Below, piece by piece: positions 43,970-55,280 of a stretch of 64,000 nt of DNA (position 1 is the stretch's first letter; each line of letters opens with the position of its first letter). Under the pieces are notes generated by a model, which was not told the DNA's origin, searched no databases, and was given only the letters and a program-made list of their open reading frames with translations. Source of the DNA: Platanthera guangdongensis (Eukaryota; Streptophyta; Magnoliopsida; Asparagales; Orchidaceae); the NCBI GenBank assembly GCA_039583875.1, contig CM077152.1, forward strand, positions 22,853,538 to 22,917,537, read 5' to 3'. The position numbers and the translations under genes are program-made.

Positions 43970-44287
43970 CGTATATCATTATCCAGACTATAAGGTTGAG
44001 AAGTTCCACTCGTACTAAATGGCAAGGTAGAACCATCCGAACCAATTAGCACAAACTGTGTTGATTGGCCATTTGGTACTTTAATCTGCACGGAATTAAT
44101 GAAGGGGTTATAAACATTAAAAACTGCGGAAATTTTTGAAAATTTCAAGTCTAGAAGGACGTACATACAACTCTGGGGAATATTTTTCTTCTATTACAAC
44201 ATGATCTGATTGGCTGACTTTAATCTGGTAACCAGATCGTTTCAAAAACATAGTTGTTTGTACCCAAGCCTCTGATGAATCTATCTG
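43970..44287 (-). pseudogene. Exon-like coding segment of an unidentified host gene
   Basis: Minus strand: an acceptor (GGATTGCAG) precedes Q-I-D-S-S-E-A-W-V-Q-T-T-M and E-E-K-Y-S-P-E-L-Y-V-R-P-S-R-L. After a 1-nt excess in a T5 run (~44120) it reads F-N-V-Y-N-P-F-I-N-S-V-Q and V-L-I-G-S-D-G-S-T-L-P-F, ending at a GTGATG donor. A GT-AG intron (GTATGTACG...TTCCGCAG) is also possible but does not keep phase. Composition and splice signals differ from nearby retroelements. I do not recognise the family; a secreted or beta-sandwich type protein is only a guess. The indel makes this a pseudogene or an assembly error. Confidence 0.4.
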
Positions 44288-44562
44288 CTGCAATCCATGC
44301 AAAGGTTTGATTTAAGAGTTTCTCGACATAATTTTTTTTGGCGTGAAGCATACTTAATAAATTAGGCATTAATCATGACAAACACAGGGTGCAGTAATCT
44401 TTTCAAACACTCAATGGTAACATGTTTTTCCACAAAAACAATTATTCATAAAACCGGAGTACCCTTTGACACGTCATGACATTAATTGGAACCACTATAC
44501 CAATTGCTAAATGCTATATGTATTTGGGGGTGATGAATGGCAGTTATAACTTATAAGGTTTA

Positions 44563-44783
44563 GGCTTCGTTTGATTGAGCGGTGGCGGGAGGAGCCGGCG
44601 GGTCCAAATGAAGGGGTCGAACCGGAGGGGGGAGGCCGGGGTTGGAAAAGCTCCATTTTGGCGGCATTTTCTCTGTCCGACGGGTGCAAACGGAGCAAAC
44701 GGCGTCGGTGCTCATTTGTTTACCCGCCGTCCGGTGGCGTTTGCTTCAAACGGAGACGACAAAACGCCGAACCAAACGAAGCC
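44563..44783. mobile_element. PIF/Harbinger-like MITE
   Basis: 221 bp with TTA duplications at both ends (44560-44562 and 44784-44786) and TIRs GGCTTCGTTTG / CAAACGAAGCC. GC-rich interior, no transposase. Confidence 0.9.
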
Positions 44784-44786
44784 TTA

Positions 44787-45327
44787 GTGTTCTATATATC
44801 ACTACCGACCATTGACTAAATAATATGCACAAGAGTACAACTTAACGACCTTTTTGGTTTAATTACATTAAAAAGACTTAAAATCAATCAAGGATTTTAA
44901 ACTTTTAAATTTCTTTACTTGCAATAAACATATTGTTATCAAAATAAAATTATTGTATACTATTAAATATATTTTACAATGTATTATTTTGTATTTGTTA
45001 ATAATATTTTATTTTAGATACTATTCGACTTTATTTTGTAATATAAATGATTTTTTTTATCTATTTGTTATATTATTTTTATAACATCTATTTCTAGTTA
45101 TCATATATAAAAAAAATTATTTATAAGATATGGAAATCTAATATTTTAAAATATCTCTGACATGTCTCCAGCTTCCGACATCCGACATTTCTAATATGTC
45201 ACTGACATCCGATATTTACAACATTGACAGCTTCAGGGCGTAAGAGGGTCTGCGGAACTTGACTGTTGTTGGCATCCCTGGAGAGCCGTCGTAAAAGCTT
45301 GCGAGTCACCCATTGGTTGACTTGCTT
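44787..45327. other. AT-rich intergenic DNA
   Basis: No gene seen. The last ~100 bp before 45328 are probably the leader of a minus-strand LTR element whose PBS follows. Confidence 0.5.
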
Positions 45328-45562
45328 GCTCTGATACCAAGTTGTTAGGGCCTACTCGGATGTTGTCGGAGGAGTGGTCGGAGGTAGATATGATGGTGGC
45401 GAGGATACTACGGAGCCTTGATCGCGACTGTCTAAGCAGGGCGTGCTCGAGAGAGAGAGAGCGAGTTTCAAAGATCTCTTTTAGGGTTTTGGGAAATATG
45501 CATTCTTTATTTATGGGTTTTGCACCAATGCAAAACCCAATGCGTCCTTTAAATAGGATTTA
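45328..45562 (-). repeat. PBS and LTR part of a minus-strand element, interrupted by family B
   Basis: The plus sequence GCTCTGATACCA (45328-45339) is a reversed PBS. TGTTAGGGCC at 45343 starts the LTR in inverted orientation. Family B inserted after ATTTA (45558-45562), so the rest of this LTR lies after 54700. Confidence 0.65.
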
Positions 45563-46869
45563 TGTGATGCACATCTTCTTGGTATGTCATATTCTGTTAT
45601 GTTGTAGTACTTAATTACTTCTAGGATTCTGCGTAACGAAAATTATTCATTACAGGTAACGTCCCCGATGAGGAAAAAAGAGGTAAGCAATATTGAATCG
45701 GCGTCGCCCTGAGCTATGATTCGGCGTCGTGCGAGTTCTTCCTTTGCATGTGCTATGCTACGTTATGTATGGAACGTTAGTTATATTTTGTTTTGTTGTT
45801 TTTATAATGTGGACGGCACAGAAAAATGTCGCAGGACTTATGTAGTTGTATCTATATGTTGTAAATTAACAAGTGGGCTTGATTTGCTAGTGCTGCGGGT
45901 TTTATTTTATGTGGTAATGTTATATTTGGTGATATTGGTGAGCTGGGTTGGCTGGTTGGTACTCTTTGTTGGCTGGTTGGTGCTATTTGCTGGTTTGGTT
46001 GGCTGGTTGGCTGGTTGGCACTGTTGGTTGGATGGGTTGGATATGTGGCTGGGTTCACCGGTTCAGTTTTGCAGCCGGTTCGGGCTTGGCAGATAAGGCT
46101 GCAGCGGTGGGTTTTGTTTCTCATAACATATCGATTCCTGCTGGCATTCGCGCATTCTCTCCGCAGCCGGCGAAACCCGATAGCTAGGGTTTGGGTGGTT
46201 TCTCCTTTCCGTCGCCTGGTATGGTGAAATCCTCTGCTTCTTCCTTCTTTTCTACGTGTATATGTTCTAATCGCCTCTTCCTTAGCCTACTTTGGGACTA
46301 TTGGAGCTTTCTTGGCTTTGGTGGGAGTACTTTCACGTTTCTTTGGACTCGGTATTTGCTTCCTTTCATATTTTTTTTGTACTTGAGGCTGGATTTACGT
46401 CTTTTGGTTGGTTTCGTGGATGGTCGGTTGTCCTCTTGTGGGCTGCTACTTGAGGAGATGTGCCCTAGGTCAGTTTGTTTTGGTTATGGCCGGCTGGGTA
46501 GTTTGGTTCTATGTTTATTTTGTTTTGTGGCTGCTGTGTTAGGATAGCAGCTGGGCTGGACTCTAGTCTCTATATGCCGGTTGTGCCCTACTTTGTTTTG
46601 CACTTGTTAGCTGGCTGATTTTGGGACTGTTTGTGTGGGCTGCTTGGACTGTGTTAGGGGCTGTTTGGACTGTTTTTATGGACTGGTTATGGGCTGTTTT
46701 ATGGGCTGTTTGGCCTATGTTTTTGTGGGCTGGTTTTGGCTGGTTGTGGACAGCATTTGTGGGCTGGTTGGACTGTGTTTGTGTGGGCTTGAATGCGTTG
46801 GGTCGCTGTGTGGGATGCAACCTCATGAATTGAAATTGTTGCCTTATAAATGTACAGATATTGTGAAGG

Positions 46870-46932
46870 ATGGCATCTCCGAGTCGACGCGACGTCTATT
46901 CGAGACGGGGCAAAGAAAAGGAACGAGCCACG
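46870..46932 (+). CDS. LTR-located first gag exon, family B copy 1
   Basis: 21 codons, M-A-S-P-S-R-R-D-V-Y-S-R-R-G-K..., ending in phase 0 at GTGAGA. In LTR copy 2 (51479-51540) one A is missing, which breaks the phase. Confidence 0.6.
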
Positions 46933-47609
46933 GTGAGAATTTCTCTTTTTAATGTATGCTTTACCAAAATATTTAACTATTTCATGAAACTGCTTTATAC
47001 CATCACTCTACATGTTGTAAATGCTATGAATGGCCTCACTTAGAGGCAATCAAGCAAGAAAATGTTCTGAGGGGACTAATTAACATAAATAACTCATCAT
47101 GCATAATATAATGTGTCGACACATGGAACTATTAAGGGTAATATAAAATGAAGAATACTGATGTTGTGTACTGAAATACCAGGCCAGTCGAGCCAAAAGG
47201 CATAAACGCGTGTTGTACGTACTGGTCTGGAGACTGATGACCCCAAAGGGGTCGGGCCCAAAGACTGAAATACGGAATACTGAGACTGATATAGAATTTA
47301 TTGAATTACCCTTAATAGTGCCTATATAAAAAGAAATGCAAACGTCAAGAAAATTGTCGTATAGCTTAACGGTAACAGACGTTCATTGTTTCTTATTGAT
47401 GATTGGTTTTAGACTTACTGAAACACGAATGGTAGTTATTGCTATTGCAAGACAGATTCACGATGAAATGAACTGTGCTACATTAATTTATTAAATGACA
47501 ACCGTACTTACTTTTTTTATTAGAAAACTTTTACTGTACAGCAGATTAAAAAGGTAAATTTTCACTTAGTCTTATACAAGACTAACGGTTGTATTCTCTA
47601 AATTTTTAG

Positions 47610-47648
47610 GAACCGGAAAGACAGCGACCGGTCGTCATTAGAGCTCAG
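47610..47648 (+). CDS. LTR-located second gag exon, family B copy 1
   Basis: 13 codons, [13 protein letters not shown], between TTTTTAG and GTAGCA, phase 0 at both ends. Copy 2 (52216-52254) has CGG for the final CAG. Confidence 0.55.
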
Positions 47649-47680
47649 GTAGCATTTACTGCTTTATTTTCTTTCTGTAC

Positions 47681-50118
47681 TGGTCATTATGAGTTTATGG
47701 TCATGTCGTTTGGGCTAACCAATGCACCAGCCGCATTTATGGACCTGATGAATCGGGTCTTTAAAGATTATCTGGACCAATTCGTGATTGTGTTTATTGA
47801 CGATATCCTGATTTATTCTCCGTCAGACGAAGCCCATGCTTGGCATTTACGCTTGGCCTTGCAGACATTGAAAGAACATCAACTGTATGCCAAATTTTCG
47901 AAATTGAATTCTGGTTGCGAGAAATGTCCTTTCTTGGACACGTGATAACGGAACAGGGTTTGGCAGTAGACACCGCCAAGATTGAATCTATCCTCAGTTG
48001 GCCGCAACCAACAACAGTGACGGAAGTACGGAGTTTCCTGGGTTTGGCAGGCTACTATCGACGTTTTGTAAAGAACTTTTCACGACTCTTTACCGTTGAC
48101 CCAGCTAACCAGGAAGAATGTGTTGTTTTCTTGGTCAAAGGACTGTCAGATGGCATTTGACATTTTAAAAGAAAAACTGACTACAGCGCCGATTTTAACT
48201 ATGCCGTCAGGTACGGAAGGGTTTCAGATTTTTAGTGATGCGTCGTACAAGGGCTTGGGTTGTGTATTGATGCAGCACGGAAAAGTAATTGCATATGCTT
48301 CCCGACAATTGAAAGATGCTGAGAAAAATTACCCAGTTCATGATTTAGAACTGGCTGCCGTAATTTTTGCCCTAAAGATTTGGCGACATTATTTGTATGG
48401 CGTACGCTGCGAAGTTTTTACGGATCACAAAAATCTCAAATATATATATTCGCAGAAGGATTTGAACCTTCGACAGCGTCGTTGGTTAGAATTTATCAAA
48501 GACTACGATGTTGATATGCAGTACCACCCAGGCAAAGCAATGTAGTTGCGGATGCCTAAGCCACAAGAAACACAATTGGCTTATCTGTTTTGTCTGGTTA
48601 TGAAGCACAATTGGTGTATGAGTTGGAAAAGATGCACATCACTCCGCTCGTTACACGGAAAGCAAGCGAGCCCAGTTGTCGCAATTACAAATCAGATATA
48701 CATTGAAAGATAGGATCAAAGCGGCTTTGCCAAAGGATCCGTTTCTCGCTGAATTGCAAAAGAAAGTAAAGAAAGGAGAGACGGGTGAGTTTACCGAACA
48801 GAATGGACTATTGCTTATGAACGGGCGCTTGTGTGTCCCGAATGTGAACAACATACGAAAAGATATTCTATATGAGGCACATAACACACCGTATTCCATT
48901 CACCCAGGACGAACAAAGATGCATCAGGACCTGAAGGAGGATTTCTGGTGGCCTAGTATGAAAAAGGACGTCATAGCGTATATTGCGTCCTGCCACACGT
49001 GTCAACTGGTGAAAGCAGAACACCAGAAACCTGGCGGATATTTGCATTCCCTACCCATACCAGAATGGAAGTGGGATGACATTGCGATGGATTTTGTTTT
49101 CGGTCTTCTCGCAGCAAATTGGGACATGATGGTATTTGGGTCATTATGATCGCTAACGAAGAGCGCACATTTATTCCCGTGCGACAGGAAGGACCACCTG
49201 AAAAGTTAAATGATCTGTACATAGATGTTATTGTCAAATTGCATGGAATTCCACGCTCCATTGTTTTCTGACCGTGATGGTCGATTCACGTCGGGAAACT
49301 GGAGATATATTCATAAACGTTTGGGAACAAAGTTATTATTCAACACAGCCTTCCATCCCCAAACAGATGGACAGTCAGAACGAACAATACAGTTCTTAGA
49401 AGATTTACTGCGTATGGTGGTCTTGGATTTAAAAGGCTCCTGGGAAAAGTACCTGACCATGGTAGAGTTTGCGTATAATAATAGCTATCAATCGTCTATT
49501 CAGATGGCACCCTTTGAAGCATTGTATGGCCGACGTTGTCGAACACCATTAAGTTGGGCTGCGAGAGGGGAACGAACACTGTATAACCGGGAGAAAATTG
49601 ATAAATGGCATGCAAAAGTAAAGTTGATCCAACAACGAATGAAGGTAGCGCAAGATCGCAACAAAAATACTATAATGCCCGTCATCGTCTTGTGCAATTT
49701 CAAGTCGGTGACCAGGTATGTTTGACAATCAGACCGTTCAAAGGAGTTACACGTTTCCGACGACTTGGGAAATTGAGTCCGCGTTATGTCGGACCTTTTT
49801 CCCGTCGTTGAGCGGGTCGGTGACGTAGCCTACCGCTTGGAGCTACCAACAGAGTTGCAAAGGTTGCATCATGTATTTCATGTGTCAGCATTACGGAAGT
49901 ATGTTCATGACCCTGAAACGATTGTTGCACCCACAGATATACAAATTGAACCAGACCTCTCTAGCCCGACGGAACCATATCAGATTATAGATCGGCAAAG
50001 CAAACAGTTAAGAAATCGAGACGTGCCGTTTGTGCTAGTGTGGTGGAAGGGTCACCCTAGGCACGAGGCGACGTGGGAACGTGAAGAGCAATGCGAAATC
50101 TTTTTCTGTACTGTTTAA
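47681..50118 (+). pseudogene. RT second half, RNase H, integrase, chromodomain of family B (many indels)
   Basis: Begins at [16 protein letters not shown] and V-F-I-D-D-I-L (RT catalytic site). RNase [11 protein letters not shown] and H-D-L-E-L-A-A-V. Integrase zinc finger with C-H-T-C-Q-L-V-K, core with S-D-R-D-G-R-F and T-D-G-Q-S-E-R. Ends in chromodomain W-W-K-G-H-P-R-H-E-A-T-W-E. At least six single-base indels (around 47908, 48085, 48540, 49108, 49268, 49665, 49797) break the frame. By contrast, gag-PR-RT of the same composite is intact. Confidence 0.9.
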
Positions 50119-50150
50119 TCATATGGACGAATGATTTTCGGGGACGAAAA

Positions 50151-50169
50151 TTTTTAAGGAGGGGAGAAT
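50151..50169 (+). other. Polypurine tract of family B
   Basis: TTTTTAAGGAGGGGAGAAT-type purine run directly before the TG of LTR copy 2. Confidence 0.85.
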
Positions 50170-52412
50170 TGTGACGCACATCTTCTTGGTATGTCATATT
50201 CTGTTATGTTGTAGTACTTAATTACTTCTAGGATTCTGCGTAACGAAAATTATTCATTACAGGTAACGTCCCCGATGAGGAAAAAAGAGGTAAGCAATAT
50301 TGAATCGGCGTCGCCCTGAGCTATGATTCGGCGTCGTGCGAGTTCTTCCTTTGCATGTGCTATGCTACGTTATGTATGGAACGTTAGTTATATTTTGTTT
50401 TGTTGTTTTTATAATGTGGACGGCACAGAAAAATGTCGCAGGACTTATGTAGTTGTATCTATATGTTGTAAATTAACAAGTGGGCTTGATTTGCTAGTGC
50501 TGCGGGTTTTATTTTATGTGGTAATGTTATATTTGGTGATATTGGTGAGCTGGGTTGGCTGGTTGGTACTCTTTGTTGGCTGGTTGGTGCTATTTGCTGG
50601 TTTGGTTGGCTGGTTGGCTGGTTGGCACTGTTGGTTGGATGGGTTGGATATGTGGCTGGGTTCACCGGTTCAGTTTTGCAGCCGGTTTGGGCTTGGCAGA
50701 TAAGGCTGCAGCGGTGGGTTTTGTTTCTCATAACATATCGATTCCTGCTGGCATTCGCGCATTCTCTCCGCAGCCGGCGAAACCCGATAGCTAGGGTTTG
50801 GGTGGTTTCTCCTTTCCGTCGCCTGGTATGGTGAAATCCTCTGCTTCTTCCTTCTTTTCTACGTGTATATGTTTCTAATCGCCTCTTCCTTAGCCTACTT
50901 TGGGACTATTGGAGCTTTCTTGGCTTTGGTGGGAGTACTTTCACGTTTCTTTGGACTCGGTATTTGCTTCCTTTCATATTTTTTTGTACTTGAGGCTGGG
51001 CATTTACGTCTTTTGGTTGGTTTCGTGGATGGTCGGTTGTCCTCTTGTGGGCTGCTGCTTGAGGAGATGTGCCCTAGGTCAGTTTGTTTTGGTTATGGCC
51101 GGCTGGGTAGTTTGGTTCTATGTTTATTTTGTTTTGTGGCTGCTGTGTTAGGATAGCAGCTGGGCTGGACTCTAATCTCTATATGCCGGCTGTGCCCTAC
51201 TTTGTTTTGCACTTGTTAGCTGGCTGATTTTGGGACTGTTTGTGTGGGCTGCTTGGACTGTGTTTAGGGGCTGTTTGGACTGTTTTTATGGACTGGTTAT
51301 GGGCTGTTTTATGGGCTGTTTGGCCTATGTTTTTGTGGGCTGGTTTTGGCTGGTTGTGGACAGCATTTGTGGGCTGGTTGGACTGTGTTTGTGTGGGCTT
51401 GAATGCGTTGGGTCGCTGTGTGGGATGCAACCCATGAATTGAAATTGTTGCCTTATAAATGTACAGATATTGTGAAGGATGGCATCTCCGAGTCGACGCG
51501 ACGTCTATTCGAGACGGGGCAAAGAAAGGAACGAGCCACGGTGAGAATTTCTCTTTTTAATGTATGCTTTACCAAAATATTTAACTATTTCATGAAACTG
51601 CTTTATACCATCACTCTACATGTTGTAAATGCTATGAATGGCCTCACTTAGAGGCAATCAAGCAAGAAAATGTTCTGAGGGGACTAATTAACATAAATAA
51701 CTCATCATGCATAATATAATGTGTCAACACATGGAACTATTAAGGGTAATATAAAATGAAGAATACTGATGTTGTGTACTGAAATATCAGGCCAGTCGAG
51801 CCAAAAGACATAACGCGTGTTGTACGTACTGGTCTGGAGACTGATGACCCCAAAGGGGTCGGGCCCAAAGACTGAAATACAGAATACTGAGACTGATATA
51901 GAATTTATTGAATTACCCTTAATAGTGCCTATATAAAAAGAAATGCAAACGTAAAGAAAATTGTCGTATAGCTTAACGGTAACAGACGTTCATTGTTTCT
52001 TATTGATGATTGGTTTTAGACTTACTGAAACACGAATGGTAGTTATTGCTATTGCAAGACAGATTCACGATGAAATGAACTGTGCTACATTAATTTATTA
52101 AATGACAACCGTACTTACTTTTTTTATTAGAAACTTTTACTGTACAGCAGATTAAAAAGGTAAATTTTCACTTAGTCTTATACAAGACTAACGGTTGTAT
52201 TCTCTAAATTTTTAGGAACCGGAAAGACAGCGACCGGTCGTCATTAGAGCTCGGGTAGCATTTACTGCTTTATTTTCTTTCTGTACTGGTATGTAATTGA
52301 TTTATGATACTTACTCGTTATGAAATGCATATGTACATGTTCCGCTGTACAAGATTATGAAATACATATGTTTAGGATATTGTTAATTGTGGCGGACAAT
52401 AGGGCTGTTACA
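50170..52412 (+). repeat. Family B LTR copy 2 (complete, 2243 bp)
   Basis: TGTGACGCAC ... GGGCTGTTACA. Followed by a PBS, preceded by a PPT, so it serves both flanking half-elements. Confidence 0.95.
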
Positions 52413-52418
52413 ATTTAA

Positions 52419-52431
52419 TGGTATCAGAGCC
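52419..52431 (+). other. Primer-binding site of family B
   Basis: TGGTATCAGAGCC, six bases after LTR copy 2. It lies between the LTR exon donor and the gag acceptor at 52499. Confidence 0.92.
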
Positions 52432-52499
52432 AGTTTGCACCCTGGCCATAACGAGTATGTATGCTTGTCGGAAATCCATATAAGTGTGAGGATGTGCAG

Positions 52500-54602
52500 G
52501 AAGAGCAAGAGGTAATGTCTGAGGGAAGTGCATCAGGGCAGGCCCAGCAAGAGCTGCCGCAAATGCTACCCTCACAGACACCACCGCAATTAATGGATCT
52601 GACGCGGATGCTGGCAGAGGCTATTAAAATGGTTAGAGATGTGCCCCCTCCACCAGCACCGGAAGTGGCAGGACCGTCACAGCAGAGACAATTGGATGTC
52701 GATTTAAAGCAATTCCTGGAATTGAAGTCACCAGTGTTTCGGGGAGGGTTATCGCCCTTGGAAATAGAGGATTGGATCTCACGCATTGAGACGATACTGG
52801 AAGTCATGCTTTGCCCAGACGAGCGAAAGGTGGGTTTGGTTACGTTTTTATTAGAAGGAGAAGCAAAGCGGTGGTGGCAAAGTGTGCGTGGCAGGTTGGC
52901 GGGCCGTACACAAGCAAGTATTCCGTGGGCCACTTTTATCCAAGCGTTTACTAACTGGTTTGTTCCGGAATCAGAAAAGAAGTTGTTACAGGATAAGTTT
53001 TTGCATTTGGTGCAGGGTCCTCGATCAGTCCTGGACTATGAAACAGAATTCGCCAATTTAGCATTTTATGCAGAAGCCTTTGTGCCTAATGAGAAAGAAA
53101 GATGTCGACGCTTCCAGGAAGGGCTTCGAGATAGTATTCGTTCGATTCTGATACCGATGGAGATCATAGACTATGGGGCTTTGGTGAAGAAAGCCCGTTT
53201 GATGGAAATCGATGCGGAGAAAACCCAAAAGCGAAGAGACTTTGCAAAGAAAAGATCGACATGGTCGTCTTCGGAGTCCTCGAGCAGGGCGAGCACATCA
53301 GGGAAGTCAAGTGATTCAGGAAAGCGGTCTCGTCCCATTGAAAGCCGTGGCAGTGCACCGACAGTTGAGCAACGATGTGGCAAGTGTGGCAAAAGCCACA
53401 AGGGGCAGTGTTTAGTGGGAAGCAATGTCTGCTATTTGTGCCGTCAGCCTGGGCATCGACAGAGGGAGTGCCCTCGGAACCGAGAAGGACAAAGAGGAAT
53501 ACAGCAGTTTCCAGTGTCACAGGGCCAGAGATTGTATCAGATGGGTCGTACTACGGGAGGTGAGTACGCAGCCTCAACTTCTACGTCAGTGCCAGCAGGA
53601 GCATATATAGAAGAACGTCAAGGACAAGAACGCCGAGTACAGCCGCGGGTATTCAATCTGAATCAGCAAGAGGCAAAGGCGGATGACACCGTTGTGACAG
53701 GTATTATCCCTATCGATAACTTTTTAGTTAAAGTGTTATTTGATACGGGAGCAAGCCATTCCTTTATTTCTACCACAATATTGAATGCACTTGCGGCAAA
53801 ACCCTATCGGGTCCAAGAGGTTTTGCACGTTACGTTACCAAATAACCAGATACTTACTGCACAACAACGATTAATCATTACGTTTGCCTTGAATGATAAG
53901 TCATTTACAACGGACTTAGTGGTTCTTCCCTTGACCGAGTTCGATATTATTCTGGGTATGGACTGGTTAACCCAACAGGAGGCAGTGATTGACTGTAAGA
54001 CGAAAGAAGTATCGGTAAAGTGTGCAGATCAAAGTCGAATTACGTATCGCGGATTAGGTGAAGTGTCGAAAATGGTAATTTCTGCAATGAAAGCGCTTTC
54101 ACAAATCCGGAAAGGCGGTCAAGCTATTCTGGTAATGGTGAAAAGACCTCCAGAAGAAAAGAAGGACATTACGACAATTCCAGTCGTATGTGACTTTCAA
54201 GAGTTATTTCCGGAAGAGTTGGTTGGACTCCCGCCAAAGAGAGAAATTGAATTTGAAATTAACCTCGAGCAAGGGGCTAGACCGGTGGCAAAGTCACCAT
54301 ATCGTATGGCGTCAAAGGAATTGACAGAATTGAAAGTGCAGCTACAAGATTTGATTGATAAAAATTTCATTCGCCCAAGTTCCTCTCCGTGGGGTGCCCC
54401 CGTATTGTTTGTAAAGAAGAAAGAAGGAACGTTACGCCTGTGCGTGGATTATCGTGAACTCAATAAGTTGACTGTGAAGAATAAATATCCTCTTCCTCGT
54501 ATCGAGGATTTATTCGACCAACTTGTCAATGCTCGAGTGTTCTCTAAGTTGGATTTGCGATCTGGTTACCACCAGCTAAGGATAAAAGAAGAAGATACTT
54601 AC
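52500..54602 (+). CDS. gag - protease - RT first half of family B, open
   Basis: About 700 uninterrupted codons in phase 0 after the acceptor GATGTGCAG. The internal Met at 52518 is the first good ATG if unspliced. Gag core: [12 protein letters not shown] and [15 protein letters not shown] knuckle [14 protein letters not shown] (~53430-53470). Protease [10 protein letters not shown] (~53740) and L-G-M-D-W-L (~53955). RT to [10 protein letters not shown] and [15 protein letters not shown], where it joins an LTR tail through GATACTTAC. The palm active site is missing here and present at 47.8 kb. Could still give Gag and protease if transcribed. Confidence 0.92.
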
Positions 54603-54700
54603 TCGTTATGAAATGCATATGTACATGTTCCGCTGTACAAGATTATGAAATACATATGTTTAGGATATTGTTAATTGTGGCGGACAATAGGGCCGTTACA
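54594..54700 (+). repeat. Family B LTR tail (last 107 bp)
   Basis: Corresponds to 52306-52412 of LTR copy 2, ends GGGCCGTTACA and is followed by the ATTTA duplication. Confidence 0.93.
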
Positions 54701-54705
54701 ATTTA

Positions 54706-55124
54706 CCACAAACCTTTAACGGAAATACAAGACAGACTTGGACATGCGACTAAAAAAGACACCTCATAAAGACAAGACATAAATAACGACGTCATATAAG
54801 GACACGACTTTAAGACAAAAAATGCATATTAAAAAATAATTAATAATAAAGACTGCTAACAAGGCTATACTCTACACTCCTTGAGTAAGATGTTTACTCA
54901 AAGACTGCTAACACTCTACATATTAAAGGAATGACGATGAACAAGGCTATACAATTGATAGCCTCTCTGAGTTCAAAAATGCCCTAAGAGCGTTTATGAA
55001 TATAACCAAAGACCTTTGGTGCTAGATTATGGGGTTTTGTAAGACTCTTGTCCCAAAAGCCGACGCGAGATGACGATGGAACAATTCCCACCAAATAATT
55101 ATCATCCTGCAAACATGTCTATTG
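54706..55124. other. Sequence between family B and the small LTR element
   Basis: AT-rich and non-coding. Its left part should be the remainder of the minus-strand LTR begun at 45343. An AAGACTGCTAACA motif occurs twice (~54850 and ~54900). Confidence 0.45.
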
Positions 55125-55129
55125 ACATG

Positions 55130-55268
55130 TGTTAGAATTAGTATTTTACTATTAGTGAGTTTAGTCTCACACCGCCCATCGGTGTTGGGTGTCTTATTGT
55201 AATCCTATATATTGCCCCTACGTGGATGAATAAAACTTGCACTTTACATTTCCCTTCTCCTTTCTACA
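55130..55268 (+). repeat. 5' LTR of the small non-autonomous element
   Basis: 139 bp, TGTTAGAATTAG ... TTTCTACA, with CCTATATATTG as probable TATA box. Confidence 0.95.
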
Positions 55269-55280
55269 TGGTATCAGAGC

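Larger units (their letters stand above)
45563..47684 (+). repeat. Family B LTR copy 1 (3' tail missing)
   Basis: TGTGATGCAC to CTGTACTGGT. About 99% like copy 2 by eye. Contains a GGTTGGCT-rich stretch (45947-46040) and two coding exons with matching phases. Confidence 0.92.
45563..54700 (+). mobile_element. Tekay-like gypsy 'family B', circularly permuted composite
   Basis: One perfect target duplication, ATTTA (45558-45562 and 54701-54705), encloses: LTR lacking its last ~120 bp; RT second half, RNase H, integrase and chromodomain; PPT; complete LTR; PBS; gag, protease and RT first half; then the last 107 bp of an LTR. The two RT breakpoints differ by only about eight codons, and the two LTR breakpoints by about 15 bp. 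The junctions show microhomology (TGGT at 47681-47684; GATACTTAC at 54594-54602). This is the structure expected if a 1-LTR circle, opened within RT, was captured in the tail of a pre-existing LTR. Confidence 0.85.

Noticed and set aside
45716..46952. Trp/Gly/Leu-rich frames repeated at 50323-51442
   Set aside because: They lie in the LTR and come from GGTTGGCT-type repeats; duplication reflects the two LTRs, not a conserved gene.
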